Shown piece by piece: positions 1-9,390 of a stretch of DNA of 64,000 nucleotides. Source of the stretch: Nocardioides anomalus (lineage in GTDB: Bacteria > Actinomycetota > Actinomycetes > Propionibacteriales > Nocardioidaceae). The translations under genes were made by a program, and so were the position numbers. Location: positions 1,674,001 to 1,738,000 of the forward strand of contig NZ_CP049257.1 in assembly GCF_011046535.1 (NCBI RefSeq). The letters are read 5' to 3'. Positions within the stretch are counted from its first letter, which is position 1; the number at the start of each line of letters is the position of its first letter. The notes beneath the pieces were generated by a model. It was not told where the DNA came from. It ran no database searches and saw only the letters and a program-made list of their open reading frames with translations.

Positions 1-47
1 TCGGCGGCAGCAGGATCAACACGATTCCGAAGATTAGGGTGGGCGAC

Positions 48-1499
48 ATGTCGAGCAGCCGCGTGGTCCGGGTCCGGACGGCCGACAGCGACGTCGAGCG
101 GCTGCTCCGCGAGGGCATCGCGGAGATCCAGGCCGAGCTGCACGTGACGCCGGACTTCCCGCCCGAGGTCGAGCAGGCCGCGGCGGCGGCGGTGGCCGAC
201 CCGCGGCTGCCGGAGCTGGACCGCACCGACCTCGAGCTGGTCACCGTCGACCCGGAGGGCTCGATGGACCTCGACCAGGCGCTGCACCTGGAACGGACCG
301 GCGACGGCGGCTACGTCCTGCACTACGCGATCGCCGACCTCGCGGCGTTCATCACCCCGGGCGACCCGGTCGACGTCGAGGCGCACCGCCGGGGCCAGAC
401 GCTGTACGGCGCGGACAGCCGGGTCCCTCTGCACCCGACGGTGATCTCCGAGGGGGGCGGCTCGCTGCTGCCCGACCAGGTCCGCCCGGCGCTGCTGTGG
501 ACCATCACCCTGGACGCCGACGGCGCGCGCACCGACGTGCAGGTCGAGCGGGCCCGGGTGCGCAGCCGGGCGCGGCTGGACTACCCGGGCGTGCAGCAGC
601 AGATCGACGACGGCAGCGCGTCGGAGTCGCTGGCCCTGCTCAAGGTGGTCGGCGAGCTGCGCCTGCAGCGCGAGCGCGCCCGCGGCGGCGTCTCGCTGCC
701 GCTGCCCGAACAGGAGGTCGACACCTCCGGGCCGGAGTGGACGCTGACCTACCGCGAGCTGCTCCCCGTCGAGGAGTGGAACGCCCAGATGTCGCTGCTC
801 ACCGGCTTCGCGGCGGCCTCGCTGATGATGTACGCGCGGATCGGCTTCCTGCGCACCCTGCCGCCGCCGGACCCGCGCGACGTGCAGCGGCTGCACCGGA
901 CCGCCCACGCCCTCGGCATCGAGTGGCCGGCCGAGCTGCTCTACCCCGACTTCATCCGTGGCCTGGACCCGGCCAAGCCGCAGCACGCTGCGATGATCTC
1001 GGCCTGCACTCGGCTGCTGCGCGGGAGCGGGTACGTCGCCTTCGACGGCGAGGTGCCGGCCGACCCGCTGCACCACGCGCTCAACGCGGAGTACGCCCAC
1101 GTCACCGCGCCGCTGCGCCGCCTCGGCGACCGCTACGCCTCGGAGATCTGCGTCGCCCTGTGCGCGGGCGACGACGTGCCGGGCTGGGTCCACGCCGCCC
1201 TGCCGGAGCTGGCCAAGCAGATGCAGACCTCGTCGCAGCTGGCCAGCCGCTACGAGAGCGCCGTGCTCAACCTGGTCGAGGCCGGGCTGCTCCAGGGCCG
1301 GGTCGGCGAGAGCTTCGACGCCGTGGTCGTCGACGTCAACGAGAAGGACCCGATCCGCGGCACGGTCACGGTCGCCGAGCCCGCCGTCGAGGCGCCGGTC
1401 GTGTCCGCCTCCGACATCCCGCTCGGCACCGACGTGCGCGTGCGGCTCACCACCGCCGACGTGGCGACCCGCAAGGTCGAGTTCACGCTGGAGAGGTAG
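48..1499 (+). CDS. RNB-domain ribonuclease (RNase II/R family)
   Basis: Predicted 3'-5' exoribonuclease of 483 aa made almost entirely of the RNB catalytic domain, with a short S1/OB-like tail at the C-terminus. The metal-site region reads VDPEGSMDLDQAL. The classical RNase II signature has DxDDA here, so the last aspartate is replaced by Gln; I believe this is usual in the short actinobacterial RNB proteins (recall, not checked). The ATG at 48 is preferred over an in-frame GTG at 39 because GGGTGGG lies just upstream. The 3' end overlaps the convergent Nudix gene by 17 bp. Fold assignment is secure; the RNA substrate is unknown. Confidence 0.9.
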   Translation: MSSSRVVRVRTADSDVERLLREGIAEIQAELHVTPDFPPEVEQAAAAAVADPRLPELDRTDLELVTVDPEGSMDLDQALHLERTGDGGYVLHYAIADLAAFITPGDPVDVEAHRRGQTLYGADSRVPLHPTVISEGGGSLLPDQVRPALLWTITLDADGARTDVQVERARVRSRARLDYPGVQQQIDDGSASESLALLKVVGELRLQRERARGGVSLPLPEQEVDTSGPEWTLTYRELLPVEEWNAQMSLLTGFAAASLMMYARIGFLRTLPPPDPRDVQRLHRTAHALGIEWPAELLYPDFIRGLDPAKPQHAAMISACTRLLRGSGYVAFDGEVPADPLHHALNAEYAHVTAPLRRLGDRYASEICVALCAGDDVPGWVHAALPELAKQMQTSSQLASRYESAVLNLVEAGLLQGRVGESFDAVVVDVNEKDPIRGTVTVAEPAVEAPVVSASDIPLGTDVRVRLTTADVATRKVEFTLER

Positions 1500-1944
1500 C
1501 CCCGACGAACGCCCGCAGCTCGCCGTCCGGCGCGTCCCACGCGGCGCGGAAGGCCGGGTGCAGCGGCAGGTCGTCGACCTCGTCGGCCTCCGCCCAGACG
1601 TGGCGCACCGACTCCGAGAGGTGCTCGACGTGCAGCGGCGCGGTCGCCGGCACGCCCAGCACGGTCTCGTAGGTCCACCCGCCACCGCAGTCCGCGACGT
1701 AGGACGCGCGCACGTCGACCTCGGCGGGTCGGATGGCCATCTCCTCGCCGGCCTCGCGCAGCGCCGTCTCCACGCCGGACTCGCCGCGCTCGCGGGCACC
1801 GCCCGGGACCGACCAGGTGCCGCCCTGGTGCGCCCAGCCCGCCCGGAGCTGGAGCAGCGCCCGCCCGGCGTCGGCCACGAGCAGCCCGGCGGCCCCGCGC
1901 GGCCCCCAGTGGCGGTGGCCCAGCCTGCACGTCGTCCAGCTCAT
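1483..1944 (-). CDS. Nudix hydrolase
   Basis: 153-aa single-domain Nudix protein, expected to hydrolyse a nucleoside-diphosphate-linked substrate. The Nudix box spans about residues 49-71: G, then E at spacing 5, then REAGEE. The conserved glycine of the terminal EExGU element is Ala here (EEMAI), a mild deviation. The stretch QGGTWSVPGG before the box is typical of MutT-like members. It starts at an ATG whose codon is 1942-1944, 41 bp from the divergent FAD dehydrogenase gene. Substrate cannot be predicted. Confidence 0.9.
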   Translation of the reverse strand: MSWTTCRLGHRHWGPRGAAGLLVADAGRALLQLRAGWAHQGGTWSVPGGARERGESGVETALREAGEEMAIRPAEVDVRASYVADCGGGWTYETVLGVPATAPLHVEHLSESVRHVWAEADEVDDLPLHPAFRAAWDAPDGELRAFVGATSPA

Positions 1945-1985
1945 GACGGCTCGACCCTAGAGCCCTGCTCCTAGACTCACCGCCC

Positions 1986-3641
1986 GTGGACGCGGACATC
2001 ATCGTGGTCGGGGCGGGGCTCGCGGGGCTGGTGGCGGCGGCCGAGGCCGCCGACGCGGGCCGGTCGGTGGTGCTGGTCGACCAGGAGGGCGAGCAGTCGC
2101 TGGGCGGTCAGGCCTTCTGGTCCCTGGGCGGGCTGTTCCTCGTGGACAGCCCCGAGCAGCGGCGGATGGGCGTCAAGGACTCGCGCGAGCTGGCCTGGCA
2201 GGACTGGATGGGCAGCGCGCAGTTCGACCGCGAGGAGGACCGCTGGCCGCGCGCCTGGGCCGAGGCGTACGTCGACTTCGCGGCCGGCGAGAAGCGCGCC
2301 TGGCTGCGCTCGATGGGCCACCGCGTGTTCCCGGTCGTCGGGTGGGCCGAGCGCGGCGACGGCCGCGCCGACGGTCACGGGAACTCGGTGCCGCGCTTCC
2401 ACCTCACGTGGGGCACCGGCCCCGGCGTGGTCGAGCCGTTCGAGCGGCGGGTGCGCGAGCACGTGGCCGCCGGGCGGATCCGGCTGCGGTTCCGGCACCG
2501 CGTCGACGGCCTGGTGGTCGCCGGCGGCACGGTCGTCGGCGTCGAGGGCCACACGCTCGCGCCGGACGCCGCCGTGCGCGGCGCCGCGACCAACCGCGAC
2601 GAGACCGGCTTCTTCTCGCTCACCGCCCAGGCGGTCATCGTGACGAGCGGCGGCATCGGCGGCGACCACGACCTCGTCCGCAAGGCCTGGCCCGAGCGGC
2701 TCGGGACGCCGCCCAGGACGATGGTGGCCGGGGTGCCGGCCCACGTCGACGGCCGGATGCTGCAGATCACCGAGGCCGCCGGCGCCCGGCTGATCAACCC
2801 CGACCGGATGTGGCACTACGTCGAGGGCCTGCGCAACTGGGACCCGATCTGGGCCAACCACGGCATCCGGATCCTGCCCGGGCCGTCCAGCCTGTGGCTC
2901 GACGCGGCCGGCCGGCGGCTGCCGGCGCCGTACTTCCCGGGCTTCGACACCCTCGGCACGCTCAAGCACCTGCGGCAGAGCGGCTACGACTACTCGTGGT
3001 TCGTGCTGACCCAGAAGATCATCGAGAAGGAGTTCGCGCTCTCGGGCTCCGAGCAGAACCCCGACATGACCGGCAAGAACCTCAAGCTGCTGCTGTCGCG
3101 GGTCAAGAAGGGCGCGCCGGGCCCCATCGAGGCGTTCAAGCAGCACGGCGAGGACTTCGTGGTCGCCGCCACCCTCGGTGAGCTGGTCCGGGGGATGAAC
3201 GAGGTCGCCGACGACGACGTCCCGGCGCTCACCGAGGCCGCGCTGCGCGAGGTGGTCGAGGCGCGCGACCGCGAGGTCGACAACGCCTACTCCAAGGACG
3301 CCCAGATCACCGCCATGCAGGGCGCCCGGCGCTACCTCGGCGACAAGCTCATCCGGGTCGCCTCCCCGCACCGGCTGCTCGACCCGAAGGCCGGGCCGCT
3401 CATCGCCGTGCGCCTCAACATCTTGTCCCGCAAGACCCTCGGCGGCCTGGAGTCCGACCTCGAGGGCCGGTGCCTGACGTCGTCGGGCGAGCCGCTGCCC
3501 GGGCTGTACGCCGCGGGTGAGGTCAACGGCTTCGGTGGCGGCGGGATGATGGGCTACAACGCGCTGGAGGGGACGTTCCTCGGCGGCTGCCTGTTCTCCG
3601 GCCGGGTGGCCGGGCGGGCGGCGGCGCGCGCGGTGGGCTGA
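1986..3641 (+). CDS. FAD-binding dehydrogenase (fumarate reductase/KstD-like flavoprotein)
   Basis: 551-aa flavoprotein starting at GTG. The N-terminal dinucleotide fold VVGAGLAGLVAA followed by VVLVDQE binds the ADP part of FAD. The C-terminal GLYAAGEVNGFGGGG motif closes the second FAD-binding segment. This arrangement is the FAD_binding_2 family (fumarate reductase, 3-ketosteroid dehydrogenase and relatives). The aromatic-rich mid region (WDPIWANHG, YDYSWFVLTQK) is the likely substrate cap. No partner subunit is adjacent and the next operon begins 71 bp later, so it may act alone. A dehydrogenase of a cyclic or steroid-like substrate is possible but not shown. Confidence 0.85.
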   Translation: MDADIIVVGAGLAGLVAAAEAADAGRSVVLVDQEGEQSLGGQAFWSLGGLFLVDSPEQRRMGVKDSRELAWQDWMGSAQFDREEDRWPRAWAEAYVDFAAGEKRAWLRSMGHRVFPVVGWAERGDGRADGHGNSVPRFHLTWGTGPGVVEPFERRVREHVAAGRIRLRFRHRVDGLVVAGGTVVGVEGHTLAPDAAVRGAATNRDETGFFSLTAQAVIVTSGGIGGDHDLVRKAWPERLGTPPRTMVAGVPAHVDGRMLQITEAAGARLINPDRMWHYVEGLRNWDPIWANHGIRILPGPSSLWLDAAGRRLPAPYFPGFDTLGTLKHLRQSGYDYSWFVLTQKIIEKEFALSGSEQNPDMTGKNLKLLLSRVKKGAPGPIEAFKQHGEDFVVAATLGELVRGMNEVADDDVPALTEAALREVVEARDREVDNAYSKDAQITAMQGARRYLGDKLIRVASPHRLLDPKAGPLIAVRLNILSRKTLGGLESDLEGRCLTSSGEPLPGLYAAGEVNGFGGGGMMGYNALEGTFLGGCLFSGRVAGRAAARAVG

Positions 3642-3712
3642 TCCGAGCACGCGCGCGTGCCGCGCGGCGCGACGGGATACCGACCGGGCTCCACGACCGG
3701 AGGGGGACCCCC

Positions 3713-4228
3713 GTGCCCGACCCACGTGTGCAGCTGACCGTCGACGGCGTCACCCACGACGTCGAGGTCGACCCGCGCACCACGCTGCTGGACCTGCTGC
3801 GCGAGCGGCTGGACGTGACCGCGCCGAAGAAGGGCTGCGACCACGGCCAGTGCGGCTCGTGCACGGTGCTGCTCGACGGGCGCCGGCACCTGACCTGCCT
3901 GGCCCTCGCGGTGTCCTACGACGGAGCCGAGGTGGTCACCGCCGCCGGGCTCGACGAGGGCGACGAGCTGCACCCCGTGCAGCAGGCCTTCCTGGAGCAC
4001 GACGGCTACCAGTGCGGCTACTGCACCCCGGGCCAGGTGTGCTCTGCCGTGGGAGTGCTGAGAGAGCTGGCCGACGGGCACCCGAGCCACGTCACCGCCG
4101 ACCTCCAGCAGGAGACCGAGGCCAGCGACGACGAGCTGCGCGAGCGCATGAGCGGCAACCTGTGCCGCTGCGGCGCCTACGTCGGGATCCTGGCCGCGGT
4201 CCGCCAGGCGGCGGGAGCGCAGCGGTGA
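3713..4228 (+). CDS. [2Fe-2S] subunit of PaoABC-type molybdenum aldehyde oxidoreductase
   Basis: 171-aa electron-transfer subunit starting at GTG after GGAGGGGGA. The plant-type cluster ligands are C42, C47, C50 and C62 (GCDHGQCGSC then TC). The second all-helical cluster uses C101 and C104 (CGYC) plus C151 and C153 (CRC). E. coli PaoA carries a Tat signal; none is visible here, so this enzyme is predicted to be cytoplasmic. It overlaps the next gene by GTGA, and the three genes form the order small, FAD, molybdenum subunit, as in paoABC/yagTSR. The substrate is probably an aldehyde or N-heterocycle. Confidence 0.93.
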   Translation: MPDPRVQLTVDGVTHDVEVDPRTTLLDLLRERLDVTAPKKGCDHGQCGSCTVLLDGRRHLTCLALAVSYDGAEVVTAAGLDEGDELHPVQQAFLEHDGYQCGYCTPGQVCSAVGVLRELADGHPSHVTADLQQETEASDDELRERMSGNLCRCGAYVGILAAVRQAAGAQR

Positions 4229-5211
4229 GGCCCTTCGAGTACCAGCGGGCCGACGACCCGGCCCACGCGGTCGCCCTGCTCGACGGGGACCCGGACGCGG
4301 CGTACCTCGCCGGCGGGACCAACCTGGTCGACCACCTCAAGCTCGGCGTGGCCACGCCCGGGCGGTTGGTCGACGTGCGCCACCTCGGGCTCGACGAGGT
4401 CGAGGAGACCGACGACGGCCTGCGCGTCGGCGCGAACGTGCGCAACAGCACCCTGGCCGCGCACCCGCTGGTCCGTGAGCGCTGGCCCGCGGTGGCCCGG
4501 GCGCTGCTGGCCGGCGCGTCCGGTCAGCTGCGCCACCAGGCCACCACCGGCGGCAACCTGCTGCAGCGCACGCGGTGCGTGTACTTCCAGGACGTCACGA
4601 CCCCCTGCCACAAGCGCGAGCCGGGCAGCGGCTGCTCGGCCATCGGCGGCTACGAGCGCTACGACGCGGTGCTGGGGGCCAGCGAGTCGTGCGTGGCCGT
4701 GCACCCCTCCGACCTGGCCGTCGCGCTGGCCTGCGTGGACGCCCAGGTGGTCGTGCTCGGCCGCGACGGCGAGCGCCGGGTGCCGGCCACCGAGCTGCAC
4801 CGGCTGCCCGGGGACCACCCCGAGCGCGACACCGTGCTCGAGCACGGCGAGCTGATCACCGCCGTCGAGCTGCCGGCCACGCAGGCCGCGCGGCGCTCGA
4901 CCTACGTCAAGGTGCGCGACCGCGCGTCGTACGCCTTCGCGCTGGTCTCGGTGGCCGCCGCGGTCGAGCTGGACGGCGACACCGTGCGGGACGTGCGCCT
5001 GGCCTGGGGCGGCGTGGCCCACAAGCCGTGGCGGGCGGGCCGGGCCGAGGCCGCGCTCACCGCGCGCCGGCTCAGCGACGACGGGATCTCGGCCGCGGTC
5101 GACCTCGAGCTCGTCGCCGCCCGGACCACCGAGCAGACGGCCTACAAGCTGCCGATGGTGCGCGGCGCCACGCTGACCGCGCTGCACCGGCTCCAGGAGG
5201 GACTCCAGTGA
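4225..5211 (+). CDS. FAD subunit with extra [4Fe-4S] site, PaoB/YagS-like
   Basis: 328-aa FAD_binding_5/CO_deh_flav_C protein starting at the GTG that overlaps the previous stop. AGGTNLVDHLK and TTGGNLLQ are the FAD pyrophosphate-binding loops. Between them and the C-terminal domain lie four cysteines, C118 (RTRC), C128 (TPC), C137 (GSGC) and C156 (ESC). The same segment of E. coli PaoB holds an additional [4Fe-4S] cluster that ordinary xanthine dehydrogenase FAD subunits lack. This feature identifies the operon as PaoABC-like rather than generic xanthine dehydrogenase. It ends in a GTGA overlap with the catalytic subunit. Confidence 0.92.
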   Translation: MRPFEYQRADDPAHAVALLDGDPDAAYLAGGTNLVDHLKLGVATPGRLVDVRHLGLDEVEETDDGLRVGANVRNSTLAAHPLVRERWPAVARALLAGASGQLRHQATTGGNLLQRTRCVYFQDVTTPCHKREPGSGCSAIGGYERYDAVLGASESCVAVHPSDLAVALACVDAQVVVLGRDGERRVPATELHRLPGDHPERDTVLEHGELITAVELPATQAARRSTYVKVRDRASYAFALVSVAAAVELDGDTVRDVRLAWGGVAHKPWRAGRAEAALTARRLSDDGISAAVDLELVAARTTEQTAYKLPMVRGATLTALHRLQEGLQ

Positions 5212-7331
5212 CCGTCGAGCACCTGCCCACCCCGATCGAGACCCGGTCGGTGGGGTCGCACCACGACCGCGTCGACGGCGTGGCCAAGGTGACCGGCCGC
5301 GCGCCGTACGCCGTGGAGCACCGCGACGACCCCGAGGCCCTGGCCGAGGGCGAGGTCCTGCACCTGTGGCTGGTGCAGTCGACGGTCGCCCGCGGTCGGG
5401 TGAGCGACGTGGACGCCACCGAGGCACTCGCGCAGCCGGGCGTGGTCTCGGTCGTCGACCACACGTCGGCGCCGAGGCTGCAGGGCGGCGAGGACGAGCC
5501 GGACGTCGAGCTGATGGTGCTGCAGGACGACGAGGTGCGCTTCCGCGGCCAGATCGTCGCGGCGGTGCTGGCCTCGACGCCGGAGGCGGCCCGCGAGGGT
5601 GCCCGGCTGGTCCGGGTGTCCTACGACGAGCAGGAGTTCAGCGCCGAGCTGAGCGAGGACGCCGAGTCCTACGAGCCCGAGACCGTGAACCCGGACATGC
5701 CGGCGGCGACCTCCGACGGTGACGTGGACGCCGCGCTCGCCTCGGCCGAGGTGGTGGTCGACCAGACATACCGGACGGCGTACGAGCACAACAACCCGCT
5801 CGAGCCGCACGCCGCCGTGGCCCGCTGGGACGGCGACGAGCTCACGCTCGTGGACTCCACCCAGGGCGTGCACCCGGTCGCCGAGGCCCTCGCACCGCTG
5901 CTCGGCGTGGCGAAGGAGCAGGTCCACGTGGTGGCGCCGTACGTCGGCGGCGGCTTCGGCAGCAAGGGCATGCCGCACGCGCCGGAGATGACGTGCGCAC
6001 TGCTCGCGCGGACCGTCCCCGGGCGCACGGTGCGGCTGGCGGTGACCCGGCAGCAGATGTTCGCCCTGGTCGGCTACCGCACCGCCACCATCCAGCGCTT
6101 CCGGCTCGGCGCCGGCGCCGACGGCCGGCTCACGGCCATCGAGCACCAGGTGCTCGAGCAGACGTCGCGGTGGAAGGAGTTCGGCGAGCAGACCGCGTCG
6201 CCGACCCGGATGCTCTACGCCGCGCCGAACCGCCGCACCGGCCACAGGCTCGTCCCGCTCGACGTGGCCGTGCCGTCGTGGATGCGGGCGCCGGGGGAGA
6301 TGCCCGGCATGTTCGCCCACGAGGTGGCCATGGACGAGCTGGCCGAGGCCTGCGGGCTGGACCCGGTCGAGCTGCGGGTGCGCAACGAGCCCGACGTGGA
6401 CCCCGAGACCGGCAAGCCGTTCCACGACCGCCGCCTGGTCGACTGCCTGCACCGCGGCGCCGAGCTCTTCGGGTGGCCGGCCTCGCGCCGGGAGCCGCGC
6501 TCGACCCTCGACGGCGACTGGTGGGTCGGCACCGGGGTCGCGTCGGCGACGTACCCGATGATGATCATGCCGGGCAACAGCGCCCGCGTGACCGCGCTCG
6601 AGGGCGGGGAGTACGACGTCGCGATCGGCGCCGTCGACATCGGCACCGGCGCCCGCACCGTGCTGCAGCAGATCGCCGCCGACGCGCTGGCGGTCGACCC
6701 GTCCTGCGTCCGCCTCCAGATCGCCGACACCTCGCTGCCGTCGGCGTCCGTGGCCGGCGGCTCCTCGGGCACCAGCTCGTGGGGCAGCGCGATCGTGGCC
6801 GCCGCCCAGCTGTTCCGCGAGGACCACGACGACGCCCCCGACGCCGGGGTCTCCACCACCGCCGCGGCTGCCGACTCGCCCGAGGCGGAGAAGTACGCCC
6901 AGCACTCCTTCGGCGCCGTCTTCGCCGAGGTGCGGGTCCACCGGCACACCGGCGAGCTCCGCGTCCCGCGGCTGTACGGCGTCTACTCGGTCGGTCGCGT
7001 CATCAACCCGATGACCGCGCGCTCGCAGCTGCTCGGTGGCCTGACCATGGGGCTGTCGGCCGGGCTGTTCGAGGAGTCCTTCCGCGACCCGCGCTTCGGT
7101 CACGTCGTCACCCAGGACCTCGCGACCTACCACGTGGCCTCGCACGCCGACGTCCGCGACCTGCGGGCGGAGTGGCTGGACGAGTCCGACACCGTGGCCA
7201 CGCCGATGGGCTCGCGCGGCATCGGCGAGATCGGGATCGTCGGCACCGCGGCCGCCGTGGCCAACGCCGCCTCGCACGCCACCGGCGTGCGGGTCCGGTC
7301 GATGCCGGTGACGGCCGACCTGTTCCTCTAG
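5208..7331 (+). CDS. molybdopterin-binding catalytic subunit, PaoC/xanthine dehydrogenase family
   Basis: 707-aa catalytic subunit starting at GTG after AGGAGGGA. The N-terminal Ald_Xan_dh_C domain (HDRVDGVAKVTG) leads into two MoCoBD domains. GGGFGSKG near residue 248 is the conserved molybdopterin loop. GSRGIGEIGIVG near 669-680 contains Glu674, at the position of the essential base of molybdenum hydroxylases. Expected activity is oxidation of an aldehyde or heteroaromatic substrate using water as oxygen donor. PaoD, the dedicated maturation chaperone of E. coli paoABC, is not next door. The TAG stop shares the tetramer CTAG with the stop of the convergent HAD gene. Confidence 0.92.
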   Translation: MTVEHLPTPIETRSVGSHHDRVDGVAKVTGRAPYAVEHRDDPEALAEGEVLHLWLVQSTVARGRVSDVDATEALAQPGVVSVVDHTSAPRLQGGEDEPDVELMVLQDDEVRFRGQIVAAVLASTPEAAREGARLVRVSYDEQEFSAELSEDAESYEPETVNPDMPAATSDGDVDAALASAEVVVDQTYRTAYEHNNPLEPHAAVARWDGDELTLVDSTQGVHPVAEALAPLLGVAKEQVHVVAPYVGGGFGSKGMPHAPEMTCALLARTVPGRTVRLAVTRQQMFALVGYRTATIQRFRLGAGADGRLTAIEHQVLEQTSRWKEFGEQTASPTRMLYAAPNRRTGHRLVPLDVAVPSWMRAPGEMPGMFAHEVAMDELAEACGLDPVELRVRNEPDVDPETGKPFHDRRLVDCLHRGAELFGWPASRREPRSTLDGDWWVGTGVASATYPMMIMPGNSARVTALEGGEYDVAIGAVDIGTGARTVLQQIAADALAVDPSCVRLQIADTSLPSASVAGGSSGTSSWGSAIVAAAQLFREDHDDAPDAGVSTTAAAADSPEAEKYAQHSFGAVFAEVRVHRHTGELRVPRLYGVYSVGRVINPMTARSQLLGGLTMGLSAGLFEESFRDPRFGHVVTQDLATYHVASHADVRDLRAEWLDESDTVATPMGSRGIGEIGIVGTAAAVANAASHATGVRVRSMPVTADLFL

Positions 7332-8134
7332 GCCCTGTCGTCGGACTCCGCCGGCCGCACCAGGTCGACCAGGTCGGCGATGGAGTCGACGACGCGGGTG
7401 GGGCGGTAGGGGAAGCGCTCCACGTCCTCGGGCCGGGTGGAGCCGGTGGTGACCAGCACGGTGCGCAGGCCGGCCTCGAGGCCGCTGATGATGTCGGTGT
7501 CCATCCGGTCGCCGACCATCACCGTGGTCTCGGAGTGCGCCTCGAGCCGGTTGAGGGCCGAGCGCATCATGAGCGGGTTGGGCTTGCCGATGAAGTACGG
7601 CGAGCGGCCGGTCGCGGCGCTGATGAGGGCGGCGACCGAGCCGGTGGCGGGCAGCGACCCGGCGGGCGACGGCCCGGAGACGTCGGGGTTGGTGGCGATG
7701 AAGCGGGCGCCGGCCTCGACCAGGCGGATGGCGCGGGTGATGGCCTCGAAGGAGTAGGTGCGGGTCTCGCCGAGCACGACGTAGTCCGGGTCGCGCTCGG
7801 TCATGACGTAGCCGATGTCGTGCAGCGCCGTGGTCAACCCGGCCTCACCCACGACGTACGCCGTGCCGTGCGGGCGCTGGTCGGCGAGGAACTGCGCGGT
7901 GGCCAGGGCCGAGGTCCAGATCGACTCCTCGGGCACGTCGATGCCGCTGCCCAGCAGGCGGGCGCGCAGGTCGCGCGGGGTGAAGATCGAGTTGTTGGTC
8001 AGCACCAGGAAGCGCAGCCCGCTGGCCTTGAGGGCCTCGACGAACTCGGGCGCGCCCGGGATCGGCACCTCCTCGTGCACCAGCACGCCGTCCATGTCGG
8101 TCAGCCAGGTGTGGACCGGGCGCTCCTCGCTCAT
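7328..8134 (-). CDS. HAD-IIA family hydrolase (NagD-like phosphatase)
   Basis: 268-aa cytosolic phosphatase of the NagD/PGP group. Motif I is LTDMDGVL (nucleophile Asp and general acid Asp), motif II is VLTNNS, and motif IV is MVGDRMDTDI. The C2-type cap between them is typical of subfamily IIA, which often acts on sugar phosphates, nucleotides or phosphoglycolate. ATG at 8132-8134. It stands alone, 32 bp from the stop of the anti-sigma gene, which runs in the same direction. Substrate unknown. Confidence 0.92.
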   Translation of the reverse strand: MSEERPVHTWLTDMDGVLVHEEVPIPGAPEFVEALKASGLRFLVLTNNSIFTPRDLRARLLGSGIDVPEESIWTSALATAQFLADQRPHGTAYVVGEAGLTTALHDIGYVMTERDPDYVVLGETRTYSFEAITRAIRLVEAGARFIATNPDVSGPSPAGSLPATGSVAALISAATGRSPYFIGKPNPLMMRSALNRLEAHSETTVMVGDRMDTDIISGLEAGLRTVLVTTGSTRPEDVERFPYRPTRVVDSIADLVDLVRPAESDDRA

Positions 8135-8166
8135 GGGGTCAGTCTGGCAACACCGGGCCCGAGCGG

Positions 8167-8871
8167 TCAGGCGGCGAGCCGCAGCACCGTGCGACCAGTG
8201 CTGCTGCGCACCTCGACCTCGGTGATCTCGTCGCGCTCCGCCGCGGTGGCCGCCGCGATCCGCAGCACCTTGTGCGGCAGCGCGCGCCAGGACGCGATCT
8301 GCTCCTCGGCGCCGGTCGTCGTGCGGACGTACATCGCGTAGCTCGGCTGCGACTCGTCGCGGTACGCCGGCCCGTCGGTGCCGGCGTCGTCGTCGTACTC
8401 GCAGGTGAAGTCGACCCGCGTGCCCCACCCGACGGGCGTGAGCGCCACGCTCGCGGTGATCGGGACGTGGCCCACCGGCTGCATCGCCGCTGCCGACGCG
8501 GTGACCGACGCCCGCGGCGAGCCGCCGTCGTCGTCGCCGCCCAGGGTCGCCACCCCGGCCGCGCCGATGGCCACGACCGCGGCGGCCGCGACCAGGCCCG
8601 TGGTGAGCCAGGTGCGGCGGCGCTGGGTGCGGCGTACGCGGCGCACCAGCCCGGGCAGCAGCGTGTCCGGCACCGGCTCGGGCAGCTCCTCGGGGTCGAG
8701 GATCTCCACCGGCACCCGGGCCAGCAGCCCCGGCAGGCCCGCCAGCTCCCGCACCGACCGGGAGCACGACTCGCACGACGACAGGTGCCGCTCGAAGGCG
8801 GTCCGGTCCTCCGACGAGAGCGCGCCGAGGACGTAGGCCCCGTCGTCGTGCTCGAACCCGCACCCGCTCAT
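8167..8871 (-). CDS. zinc-binding anti-sigma factor, RslA-like
   Basis: 234-aa membrane anti-sigma factor. The N-terminal ZAS domain has H29, C33 and C36 in the HxxxCxxC arrangement (RHLSSCESC), which in this family chelates zinc and holds the sigma factor. A single membrane segment follows at about residues 86-110 (WLTTGLVAAAAVVAIGAAG). The remaining ~120 residues should lie outside the membrane and may sense the signal. Its ATG overlaps the stop of the ECF sigma gene, so the pair is translationally coupled. Partner assignment by context is strong; the inducing signal, possibly redox at the zinc site, is inferred. Confidence 0.93.
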   Translation of the reverse strand: MSGCGFEHDDGAYVLGALSSEDRTAFERHLSSCESCSRSVRELAGLPGLLARVPVEILDPEELPEPVPDTLLPGLVRRVRRTQRRRTWLTTGLVAAAAVVAIGAAGVATLGGDDDGGSPRASVTASAAAMQPVGHVPITASVALTPVGWGTRVDFTCEYDDDAGTDGPAYRDESQPSYAMYVRTTTGAEEQIASWRALPHKVLRIAAATAAERDEITEVEVRSSTGRTVLRLAA

Positions 8872-9374
8872 GCGCCCACCCCCAGCTCCTCCAGCGCGAG
8901 CCGCAGGGCCCGCAGCGCGTAGTGCGTCCGGCTCTTGACCGTGCCCTCCGGCACGCCGAGCCGACGCGAGGCCTCGGCCACCGAGTGACCGCGGTAGTAG
9001 CACTCCAGCAGCACCGCCCGGTGCTCCGGCGACAGCGACGTGATCGCCTCGGCCACGACCCACGACTGCAGCAGCGCGTCGGTCTGGTCGACCGGGTCGC
9101 CGGCCTCGGGGACCTGGTCGGTGTACTTCTCGTTCTGGTAGCGCTTGCTGCGCCACTCGTCGATGACGATGTTGCGGGCCACGGTGAACAGCCACGACCG
9201 CACCGACCCGCGCGACTCGTCGAGCACCTCGGAGTGCTGCCACGCGCGCAGCAGCGTCTCCTGGGCGACGTCCTCGGCCCGGACCGGGTCGCTGGTCAGG
9301 TGCAGGCAGAAGCCCCACAGGGCAGCAGCGTGCTCGTCGTGCAGCTGCTTCATGAGCGCGGTCGGCTCGGCCAT
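8868..9374 (-). CDS. ECF RNA polymerase sigma factor, SigL-like
   Basis: 168-aa ECF sigma factor with region 2 (AEDVAQETLLRAWQ, then SWLFTVARNIVIDEWRSKR) and region 4 (LSPEHRAVLLECYYRG, then GVPEGTVKSRTHYALRALR). Translation starts at ATG 9372-9374 behind GGAGG. The short leader is preceded by a TGAACC / CGTACG promoter, matching my recollection of the mycobacterial SigL consensus, so the operon is probably self-activated. The adjacent ZAS anti-sigma supports a SigL/RslA-type module. No other clear copy of this promoter was found in the window. Confidence 0.93.
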   Translation of the reverse strand: MAEPTALMKQLHDEHAAALWGFCLHLTSDPVRAEDVAQETLLRAWQHSEVLDESRGSVRSWLFTVARNIVIDEWRSKRYQNEKYTDQVPEAGDPVDQTDALLQSWVVAEAITSLSPEHRAVLLECYYRGHSVAEASRRLGVPEGTVKSRTHYALRALRLALEELGVGA

Positions 9375-9390
9375 GGACACCTCCACTCCC

